Below are positions 23,800 through 30,574 of a stretch of DNA of 41,350 bases, piece after piece. The position numbers and the translations under genes are program-made. Every line of letters starts with the position of its first letter. Positions within the stretch are counted from its first letter, which is position 1. The DNA comes from Symbiodinium natans (lineage: Eukaryota > Sar > Dinophyceae > Suessiales > Symbiodiniaceae): positions 12,501 through 53,850 of the forward strand of contig CAJNDS010000894.1 in assembly GCA_905221605.1 (NCBI GenBank). Direction: 5' to 3'. The notes below the pieces were generated by a model. That model was not told the DNA's origin and ran no database searches. It saw only the letters and a list, made by a program, of their open reading frames with translations.

Positions 23800-24314
23800 C
23801 AAGCTCACGAGTTCGGCTGGAAGCGAGCACTGAAGATGCCGTGGGACCTCTTGATGGTGACGATTTGGATGGCCCCATTCCTTCTTGTGCTGACCCTGAG
23901 TCGGATCTTCCATGCGATGTCCCCGCTAGTTCAGGTCCCCCGCTTCAAGGTGGGATTGACAGCACAGACGAGAGTTCTTCCTCATCCTCGTCGGATTCGA
24001 GCAGTGAAGCTGGCGAGGATCCCCAGGCGAATGCCCCGGCCCTTCGACCACCTCCAGCGTGGCGTGAGGGATGCACAGTATGGAGGCATTCGAAGACTGG
24101 TACCTTGCACTTGGCAGCGAGTTCGACATCTGCAATCGGAGGTGTGTTTGTGTGCGGCCGCTCGATCACCAGTGTGTTTAGAATGACTGCGAATCACTGT
24201 GTTCTTGAGTCGTCTCGTTGTAATCAGTGTGATCGTGGCCGACACATTAGAACACCCGAGCAGTTGTCCTTGCAGCTTGAGGCTTTAGTCAAGAGGCAGC
24301 GCGTTGAGCCTTAA
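23796..24314 (+). pseudogene. C-terminal part of the recombinase in -1 frame: Ser/acidic linker plus Cys-rich domain
   Basis: This frame has no ATG start of its own and abuts the recombinase, so it reads as the recombinase C-terminus displaced by a one-base deletion or frameshift near 23790-23798. It encodes an acidic, Ser-rich linker (DESSSSSSSDSSSEAGED), then a compact region with WRHSKTGTLHLA, FVCGRSIT, NHC and CNQC. The spaced Cys/His residues suggest a small zinc-binding module, possibly for nucleic-acid or chromatin targeting. It ends at TAA (24312-24314). I recall similar W..H..G.LH...CGR tails on dinoflagellate recombinase-like proteins, but cannot check this here. Confidence 0.6.
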
Positions 24315-24708
24315 GCAGCAGTGCTGGGCAGTTGTGTGCTCAGGTTTTGTGCTGTTGGCCAGGCGTTGGCAAGTTTTCACCGCGGTTGGTGCGCAGCATA
24401 CCACGTTTCTTCGAGACGCATGGGGTTTGCGTGGCGGCAGTGTCGGTGCCTGCCACTAGCCTTAGTGCCGTCCGGGCTGGTGTGTGGTGCGCTTTCCTCT
24501 ATTGTATACCGTGGGATTGTGGCGGCAGTGTCAGTGCCTGCCAGTGCTTCCCTGCTGCGGGCAGTCCTTACCGTTTACCTGCAGCTCACGAGTGAAGAAA
24601 GATCTGCATGCCGTGCACGCTGAGTTGTTCCCGACGCTTTGTGCTTTCAGTATGCTTGTCGTCTGTGCTTAGTTTTCGGCTGCAACTTGTACGGCACAGG
24701 TAGGTCCC
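24315..24708 (+). other. Intergenic spacer between recombinase and gag
   Basis: 394 bp without a supported ORF. A 28-bp near-identical direct repeat (GTGGCGGCAGTGTC...) occurs at 24431 and 24519. A possible trans-splice acceptor, ACGGCACAG, ends near 24699 just before the gag ATG at 24709. Its use is speculative. Confidence 0.4.
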
Positions 24709-25203
24709 ATGGCATCGATTTTGGATTCCACTGCCACTTTCGAGACGCGCGCAAAGGAGCATGGCCTCCCGGCCTCAACAGTGGCCATTCTGCTTGCCCG
24801 TGGGGTTGATACTCTGAATAAGGCGGCTTTTGCTGTGGGCACGCCGGGCTCGCAGGCTACTGAAGAGGAGCTTCGTGCACTTGTGGCGCCGCCAGCTACG
24901 GCTGAAGATGAGGAGGATCGAGCGGAGGTTTCCGCTGGTGTGCTTGCTTCTTTGCGTCGCCTCATCTTTGAGAGCCAGACCATGGCCTTGGCCAACCTCA
25001 AGTTGCAAGTTGAAGGTGGTGACGCAGATCGTAAAAAGGACATGCCATTGGAAGAGATTTCGACTCGCCTTAGGGATCAGAAAGCCAGGCTTCGAGGTCT
25101 CGAGTTGTCTGGCGCTCTCGAGGTGAGTCATTCTGCGTATCAGCTTGTTTTCCGTATGTTTCAGGAGAACGCCATCTCCTACTTGAAGCTTCAGCTGAGG
25201 TAG
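24709..25203 (+). CDS. Gag-like protein, N-terminal part
   Basis: 164 codons from ATG 24709 (CCCATGG context). It begins MASILDSTATFETRAKEHG and is followed by an acidic linker (ATAEDEEDRAE) and an amphipathic helical region. It resembles the N-terminal part of Gag-like proteins I associate with dinoflagellate retroelements. The presumed role is a nucleocapsid-type protein that binds and packages the element RNA. Coding character continues to about residue 158 (ENAISYLKL) and then hits TAG at 25201. The remainder is found in the -1 frame from about 25185, indicating a one-base deletion or frameshift at about 25180-25190. No classical slippery heptamer is obvious. Confidence 0.6.
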   Translation: MASILDSTATFETRAKEHGLPASTVAILLARGVDTLNKAAFAVGTPGSQATEEELRALVAPPATAEDEEDRAEVSAGVLASLRRLIFESQTMALANLKLQVEGGDADRKKDMPLEEISTRLRDQKARLRGLELSGALEVSHSAYQLVFRMFQENAISYLKLQLR

Positions 25204-26003
25204 CCCAGGAGCGGTCCCCGAAGGAACTTGTTGTTGATGCGACGTCACATCTTCAGGTTCGCAGTGCTCCGGTTCGTGATGCTTGTGTCCTGTCCTCAGA
25301 TTTGGCCCTGGCACAGGCCCTGACCCGGCGCAGCTTGGCACTGGATCTCGTGGGCCTCGCCTCCTTTGAGCATGCTGAGAACTGGTCCCGCACGTTGCTG
25401 AACCAGCTGCAAATGCACCCGCCCCCAGGCTTTAGGGCTGCTACGCATGAGCAGCTCCTGCGTGCCGACAGGGCTGCCTTTCAGTACATGGCCGAGACTT
25501 TGTCCACGCTGCGCAAGGACCCTGCGGGCCTGTTGCCCATGGACGAGGCCTTTCAGCGTTTGCAGGCGCAGCACCAGGTTATGTTCCACCTCCTGCCTAT
25601 GCCGGGGTCCTCTGGTGGCGTTCCGCGTCCAGCGCGAGGCACGTCAGCTGAGCCAGTTGCTTCCTCAGTCGGGGCTCCTGGCCCTTCCACCAGGCGCAAA
25701 AGGAAACGTGCTGGTAGTGCACCGCCACGTGCCGCAGGAGGAAGCTCTGCCCCCCCTCCACCGTTGCCCGCAGCCCCCCGTCCGGCTGGTACTCGCAAGG
25801 ATTCCCAGTCCCAGTCTTACACCAAGGCCCCTTCCGCTCTTCAGGGTATGCATAGCAAGACGCCTGAGGGCCGGCGCATCTGTTGGGGTTATAACTTGGC
25901 AAAGGGCTGCCCTAACGGCGACGATTGTCCCCGTGGTCTTCACGTGTGCATGATGCCCGGGTGCTATCAGAAGCACTCCTTGTGTCAGCACCCGGGCCGG
26001 TGA
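25185..26003 (+). CDS. Gag-like protein, C-terminal part with CCCH-like zinc finger
   Basis: It continues the upstream Gag in the -1 frame (EASAEVAQERSPKELVVDAT...) without a convincing start codon of its own. It has a helical region around SLALDLVGLASFEHAENW, followed by PPGF, then a Pro/Ala/Ser-rich linker with a basic cluster RRKRKR that could act as a nuclear signal. A finger C-x8-C-x5-C-x4-H (CWGYNLAKGC...DDC...H) starts near 25881, followed by a second Cys/His cluster (CMMPGCYQKHSLCQH). CCCH fingers bind RNA, fitting a nucleocapsid. The frame ends at TGA 26001-26003, and pol continues immediately in the same frame. Confidence 0.68.
   Translation, partial: EASAEVAQERSPKELVVDATSHLQVRSAPVRDACVLSSDLALAQALTRRSLALDLVGLASFEHAENWSRTLLNQLQMHPPPGFRAATHEQLLRADRAAFQYMAETLSTLRKDPAGLLPMDEAFQRLQAQHQVMFHLLPMPGSSGGVPRPARGTSAEPVASSVGAPGPSTRRKRKRAGSAPPRAAGGSSAPPPPLPAAPRPAGTRKDSQSQSYTKAPSALQGMHSKTPEGRRICWGYNLAKGCPNGDDCPRGLHVCMMPGCYQKHSLCQHPGR
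26001..26003 (+). other. In-frame TGA separating gag and pol
   Basis: The gag C-terminal frame and the 1149-codon pol frame are the same frame, separated only by this TGA (context CGG TGA GTG). Pol has no ATG near its beginning. Pol would therefore need stop-codon readthrough, or splicing (the stop lies within GTGAGT, a consensus 5' splice donor), or the stop is a nonsense mutation. Confidence 0.7.
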
Positions 26004-29000
26004 GTGCCGCAGCCCGTTGGGCCTGCCTCGACGACCTTTGCCGCTCGGCTTCGGGCTAGAGCGCGGGGCCGGCCCCTATCATCACTAGTTTTTGTCGAAA
26101 TTTTCGCCGGGACAGCCGCGTTGACTGCTGCGGTTCGTAGGATTGGGTTGGGTGATAGTTTTGGGGTTGACTTGCATGTGCGGAGAGCTGTGCTTGGTCC
26201 ACTCCTGCGGCTTGATTTATCCGATCCTGCTGGCAGAGATGCCCTCGAGGCTATCTTGCGCCTGGATTCCGTTGTTGCAATCCATTTGGCCCCCCCGTAC
26301 AACACGGCATCCCGTGCCAGGGATCGTCGTCGGCGTACTGGTCCCGACCCTCCACAATTACGTTCTGACCTTTTTCCAGATGGCTTGCCGTCTTTGCCTG
26401 CTGCGTCGCAGTCCCTTGTGGATGCAGCAAACGATTTGTATGCGTATTCGGCTTGGCTGTTCCAATTTTGCTTTCACGCTGGCATTTTGCCATCTGCTGA
26501 GAACCCTGGGCGATCCTATCTGTGGCAAACCTCACAGTGGGCTCCTGTTCGTGCGTTGCCCGATCTTGTCTGCACCTTCTGGCATCATTGTATGTTTGGC
26601 AGCGGTCGTGACAAGTACACGCAGCTGCAACACCTTGGCACTCACCTGCAAGGCTTAGGCAAGTTGTGCTCCAAAGACCATGTTCATGCTCCTTGGGGGC
26701 GGGACCCTGCCACTGGGGTTTGGGCGTCCGCTTCGAACTCTGCTTACCCCCCTCAGCTTTGCAGGGCTTGGTCTGAGTGTCTCTCCGCTGAGCTCTTGCA
26801 TCACGGTGCACAGCCCCGCCCTCGCGACCTCCAGGGTCTCGACGTGCACCCTGTGTCTGCTGCTGCCCAAGCGGCGGCCGCTCAGCGCCAACCGCGTTCC
26901 AAGCGCCTGCCTCCCCTAGTTCCCGAGTTTAAGCTTGTGGTTACCCTAGTGGGTCCCGCCTCTACCCTTGACTTGCCCGCCAAGCTGCCCGAGGCTGTCT
27001 CGCTGCCGCCCCAGGTCAAATCGTCGCCGTCTGTGGCTCTGCTTCCGAGAGGTTCTCGCCGTCTTGCTCTGACTTTGCCTTTGGGGGATGTCGGTCAGAG
27101 CGAACTCGATCGTGCTGGACTTGAAGCTCAGTCGGCCCCTCCGTTCCCGATGTCTGCCAGCCTGTCTGATGATCAAGCCCGGGCCCTACTGAAGGTCCTG
27201 GGCGAGGCTTGCTCCGAGGACCTCTCCTCCCGTCGTCCAGGGGTCCTCAAGGCTTCGGGGAGTGGTACTAAGGGGTCTAGGTATTTTGTCTTTGGGGCAT
27301 ACAACCATGGTTCAAGGTCGGGCCTCACAGCGTACACTAAAGGTCGAGAGAAAGCTGTTGGTGTCATCAACTCTTTTGCGAAGGCCTTGTTGCCGCATGC
27401 CACTTGGACCTCGATTGCCGTGTCGCATAACGAGCTTGCGTTGCCACACAGGGATATCTCCAATGGTGAAGGCTCCTTGAACCACTCGATGACGCTGGGA
27501 AGTTTTACTGCTGGCCGCCTTTTCCTCGCAGGTGGTGGCGGTGACGACCTCCTCAGCGACGCGACAGGAGTGGAACATCGTGGGTTCTATGTTGACAACC
27601 ATGCCAGGTTTGCCACCTTTGACGCAAGGTCTGTGCTGCATGCAACTGAGGAGTGGCAAGGTGACAGGTGGGCTGTTGTCTTGTATACGTGTAAGGACCC
27701 GCACTTTGACAAGTCTCATCTTGATGCCTTGTGTGGAATGGGCTTTCAGCCCCCTTCCCATTGGAGCAGTCCAGTTGAGGCTGAACCTGTGTTTGCTGCC
27801 TCTGCCGTGTATGGCTTACCGTGGTCCCCTAAGGAGTTCGTTGAAGAGGCTGCTGCCAGGGAGCACCCGCTGCAAGCTTGTGTCGTCCCCTTGTGTGTCA
27901 AGGAAGCCATTGACAAGGAGGCGAGGTGCTCGGCCCATAGTTTGGCTCAGGACAGGACAGCGGTACTTCGCAAGTGGACGCTGCGCGCCCAGGAGCTCTG
28001 GGATAGTGAAAGGCGGCTGCATGAGAACATGCCGGCGCACGTCTCGGTTGTTCTTCAAGGCAAGCGGTTGCTTCTCCTCAAAGAGATGCTACAAGACGCC
28101 GGTTACTGTGACGTTGGCATTGTTGACCAGATTGCCAGCGGCTTCGATCTCATGGGGCACATTCCAGAGGCAGGTGTGTTCAGGTCCAAAACCGTTCCTG
28201 CCACCCTCACACCCGACGAGGTCCGCCGAACTGCAAAGCACACTAGGCAGGGCATTCTCCTAGGGGCAGCTGAGGGCCTGCGCGATGAGCATGCCTCGCG
28301 CCTATACGAGATAACGCTCGAGGAAAGGGACAAGGGTTGGTTGCAGGGCCCATTGGACCCATCTACACTTGACGATCGCGCCTCGGTGTCCAGGAGATTT
28401 GCCGTTTTCCAGTCGGGGAAGGTCAGGCCGATTGACGACCTGAGTGAGTCGCTTATCAACTCGACTACGTCTCGAACGGAGGCAGTGACACCACATGGGC
28501 TTGACACCATCTGCAGGTCACTTACTTGGAGGTTCCAACACCGGGCGACGATCCCTGTGCCCAATAACCCCGTGCTTAAGTCCAAAGACCTGAGGAAGGC
28601 CTTCAAGCAGCTGGCCTTGTCCTCTGAAGGGGTTCTTGATGGGTACTTGTGTGTTGGCAATCCCGCCACAGGTAAAGTTGAGGTGTTTAGTTCTTCAGTC
28701 CTCCCTTTTGGAGGGTCCGCATCTGTCACAGGCTTTTGCCGGACCTCGCATGCGTTGTGGTACGCGGGCACGGTCCTGCTGTGGCTACATTGGTCCGTGT
28801 ACTTCGATGATTATCTGGTCACTTGTGAGGCAAGTGTGTCTAAGCACTGTGACCTCGTGTTGTCATCGTTTTTCGCTTTGCTTGGCTGGGGCATTTCCGA
28901 GGAAAAGGAGGCAGAGTTCGCGACTGCTGCAAAGGTCCTTGGGGTTGTAATAGATGTGGGGTCATGCATGTTGGTTAGGGTCAGCAACACCGATGAGCGA

Positions 29001-29453
29001 AAAGCTGAGCTCACTGAGACCATAACAGCGCTCCTTGACAAGGGTACTTTCAGCATCAAGGAACTGACCGCTCTCAGGGGGCGACTCGTTTTCGCTGAAG
29101 GCCAGATCTTCGGAAGGGGTTGTTACAAGCACCTGAAGGTTGTTGGGTCGCGCATTAAGTCCGACCGTCCCGGAAGGATCGATCCGCAGATGGCTGACTC
29201 ACTGCGATTCATCAGGGACCGTGTGGTTAATGGCCCGCCAAGAACCGTGCGCGCTGTGCTCGATGACACAGTTTTCTTGTACACCGACGCATGCTTTGAG
29301 CCGGGTGGTTACTCGGGTTTAGGGGGGGTGCTAGTTGACTCAACGGCTTGTATCAAGGCGTGTTATGGGGTTGAGTGCACAGGTGATGTGCTGCGCTGTT
29401 GGGAGTCGACACGGCCCAAAATCCCATCTATGTCCTTGAAGCATTGGCCTTGA
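26004..29453 (+). CDS. Pol polyprotein: methyltransferase-like, TET/JBP-like dioxygenase, reverse transcriptase, RNase H (N-terminal part)
   Basis: 1149 codons, no start codon of its own; it follows the gag TGA in frame. Residues ~26-265 are DNA cytosine-methyltransferase-like: FAGTAAL (34-40, SAM-binding motif I), FGVDLH (53-58), LAPPY (95-99, motif IV with Tyr99 where PPC is expected) and AENPG (165-169, motif VI-like). Residues ~383-565 look like a TET/JBP-type Fe(II)/2-oxoglutarate dioxygenase: PHRDISN (His482, Asp484), SVLHATEEW (His546) and GDRW (Arg555, a candidate oxoglutarate contact). RT shows KVRPIDD (806-812), SKDLRKAFKQL (860-870, catalytic Asp862), LPFGGSASV and YFDDY (933-937), a DIRS-like pattern. 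RNase H begins at FLYTDACFEPGG (Asp1095). The frame breaks near 29411-29415, and the rest of RNase H lies in the -1 frame. Roles: cDNA synthesis plus possible base modification. Confidence 0.85.
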   Translation: MPQPVGPASTTFAARLRARARGRPLSSLVFVEIFAGTAALTAAVRRIGLGDSFGVDLHVRRAVLGPLLRLDLSDPAGRDALEAILRLDSVVAIHLAPPYNTASRARDRRRRTGPDPPQLRSDLFPDGLPSLPAASQSLVDAANDLYAYSAWLFQFCFHAGILPSAENPGRSYLWQTSQWAPVRALPDLVCTFWHHCMFGSGRDKYTQLQHLGTHLQGLGKLCSKDHVHAPWGRDPATGVWASASNSAYPPQLCRAWSECLSAELLHHGAQPRPRDLQGLDVHPVSAAAQAAAAQRQPRSKRLPPLVPEFKLVVTLVGPASTLDLPAKLPEAVSLPPQVKSSPSVALLPRGSRRLALTLPLGDVGQSELDRAGLEAQSAPPFPMSASLSDDQARALLKVLGEACSEDLSSRRPGVLKASGSGTKGSRYFVFGAYNHGSRSGLTAYTKGREKAVGVINSFAKALLPHATWTSIAVSHNELALPHRDISNGEGSLNHSMTLGSFTAGRLFLAGGGGDDLLSDATGVEHRGFYVDNHARFATFDARSVLHATEEWQGDRWAVVLYTCKDPHFDKSHLDALCGMGFQPPSHWSSPVEAEPVFAASAVYGLPWSPKEFVEEAAAREHPLQACVVPLCVKEAIDKEARCSAHSLAQDRTAVLRKWTLRAQELWDSERRLHENMPAHVSVVLQGKRLLLLKEMLQDAGYCDVGIVDQIASGFDLMGHIPEAGVFRSKTVPATLTPDEVRRTAKHTRQGILLGAAEGLRDEHASRLYEITLEERDKGWLQGPLDPSTLDDRASVSRRFAVFQSGKVRPIDDLSESLINSTTSRTEAVTPHGLDTICRSLTWRFQHRATIPVPNNPVLKSKDLRKAFKQLALSSEGVLDGYLCVGNPATGKVEVFSSSVLPFGGSASVTGFCRTSHALWYAGTVLLWLHWSVYFDDYLVTCEASVSKHCDLVLSSFFALLGWGISEEKEAEFATAAKVLGVVIDVGSCMLVRVSNTDERKAELTETITALLDKGTFSIKELTALRGRLVFAEGQIFGRGCYKHLKVVGSRIKSDRPGRIDPQMADSLRFIRDRVVNGPPRTVRAVLDDTVFLYTDACFEPGGYSGLGGVLVDSTACIKACYGVECTGDVLRCWESTRPKIPSMSLKHWP

Positions 29454-29761
29454 TTGCTGCCTTGCAGCTTTTCAAGAACGATATTCAGGGCAGAGAGGTG
29501 TTGGCTTTCCTTGATAACGATGGCGCACTCGGGTCCTTCATTTCCTGTAAGAGCTCGTGCGATTGTCTCGAACCTTTGCTTGATGCGCTTGTGTCATGTG
29601 AAGAGGCATGCGTATCCTCTCTCTGGTTCGAGCGTGTGAGTTCGGAAGCCAACATTTCAGATGCCCCCTCCAGGGGAGACTTCACAGAGCTTGAAGGCGT
29701 TCACAGGGTCCATTGTGATCTGCTATCCCTCGTCCAGGACCTGCTCAAATCGGCCCGATGA
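29414..29761 (+). pseudogene. RNase H C-terminal part in -1 frame
   Basis: Continues Pol after a frame break. AQNPIYVLEALALIAALQLF carries the expected RNase H Glu, FLDNDGALGSF the second Asp, and SEANISDAPSRGDF the DAPSR signature typical of DIRS-like RNase H. One extra base after ACACG at 29409-29413 would join both parts, so a one-base deletion (biological or assembly) is the simplest reading. It ends at TGA 29759-29761, ten bases before B1. Confidence 0.8.
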
Positions 29762-29770
29762 CGTTGCGGT

Positions 29771-30031
29771 GGGAAGTCTGTCACTCGGGCACTCATTGCA
29801 GTCGTGTGCGATGGTGTGACCTTTGATGCAGTTGTGTGCATCAGTCCTGCTCTGTGTTCTCACTGCAACCGTCCCGGTTTGGGCAGACGTCCCATCGCCT
29901 AGCTGTAAAACAAAGCAGTGCGCGGAATTTATGAGGGAATCTGTTTTTTTGATTACTCCTTTGTTTTATAGATTCTGATGTCTCGTATACATTCGATGCT
30001 CACAATGCAGTTTTGTTTTTGATACCTACAA
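29771..30031 (+). repeat. Split direct repeat B1
   Basis: 261 bp, by eye identical to B2 (30314-30574). It starts GGGAAGTCTGTCACTCGGGC and ends GATACCTACAA. It contains a perfect 7-bp hairpin TGATGCA/TGCATCA at 29824-29843. B1 is directly fused to A2, so this internal B-A junction mimics the junction of a circular intermediate. Confidence 0.92.
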
Positions 30032-30280
30032 GCTACCTCTCTGCTTGCAGATAGGGTTTTGTAGGTCTCAAAAACATAAAGTGTGTTTATGAGTTTTGCA
30101 TAAACAACACGTCTGCATTGTTGGCATTTTCGGGAGCTAATTTTCTTGCTTGTCTTTGTTTGTCACAGTGCCAGAGTCTGGCTGTATTGTGAGTTTCAGA
30201 CAAAGCATGTGATGCGTCGCTCGCTCCATCTCAAGTCAAGGTAGCTGGCCATTGTGTTTGGCCATCAAGATTTCTTTGTT
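30032..30280 (+). repeat. Split direct repeat A2
   Basis: 249 bp, by eye identical to A1 (20836-21084). Confidence 0.92.
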
Positions 30281-30313
30281 CCCACCCACCCACCCAAAGA
30301 GGTTTGTCTCGGG
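30281..30313 (-). other. 33-bp A2-B2 spacer with G-quadruplex motif
   Basis: Unique sequence between A2 and B2. The first 15 bases are CCCACCCACCCACCC, so the minus strand reads GGGTGGGTGGGTGGG, an ideal parallel G-quadruplex motif with single-base loops. Confidence 0.6.
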
Positions 30314-30574
30314 GGGAAGTCTGTCACTCGGGCACTCATTGCAGTCGTGTGCGATGGTGTGACCTTTGATGCAGTTGTGTGCATCAGTCCTGCTCTGTGT
30401 TCTCACTGCAACCGTCCCGGTTTGGGCAGACGTCCCATCGCCTAGCTGTAAAACAAAGCAGTGCGCGGAATTTATGAGGGAATCTGTTTTTTTGATTACT
30501 CCTTTGTTTTATAGATTCTGATGTCTCGTATACATTCGATGCTCACAATGCAGTTTTGTTTTTGATACCTACAA
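30314..30574 (+). repeat. Split direct repeat B2 (3' terminus)
   Basis: 261 bp, by eye identical to B1. It ends ACCTACAA at the host junction with TTTCCTCG (30575), where the satellite unit resumes. Confidence 0.92.

Larger units (their letters stand above)
20836..30574 (+). mobile_element. Tyrosine-recombinase retrotransposon (DIRS/Ngaro/VIPER-like) with methyltransferase and dioxygenase domains
   Basis: A 9,739-bp element with split direct repeats (A1 20836-21084, B1 29771-30031, A2 30032-30280, B2 30314-30574), a layout known from PAT/Ngaro/VIPER-type YR retrotransposons. It encodes a tyrosine recombinase, Gag, reverse transcriptase and RNase H instead of a DDE integrase. The host satellite stops after TTAC at 20835 and resumes at TTTCCTCG at 30575. 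This is exactly one unit without loss or target-site duplication, as expected for recombinase-mediated insertion. Gene order is unknown ORF - recombinase - gag - pol, with recombinase upstream of gag; DIRS/Ngaro usually have it last and VIPER has it between gag and RT. The coding regions carry three frame breaks and one in-frame stop. Confidence 0.9.

Noticed and set aside
24321-24623. 100-codon ORF between recombinase and gag
   Set aside because: It begins at GTG rather than ATG, overlaps an internal direct repeat and shows no domain features.
25123-25164. Possible 42-nt intron (GTGAGT...TTTCAG) in gag
   Set aside because: It is a multiple of three, so removal does not fix the nearby frame break. 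The encoded segment also looks like normal Gag coding sequence.
30254-30445. 63-codon ORF across A2/B2
   Set aside because: It spans a repeat boundary and a C-rich tract, and the same DNA in B1 is outside any gene.
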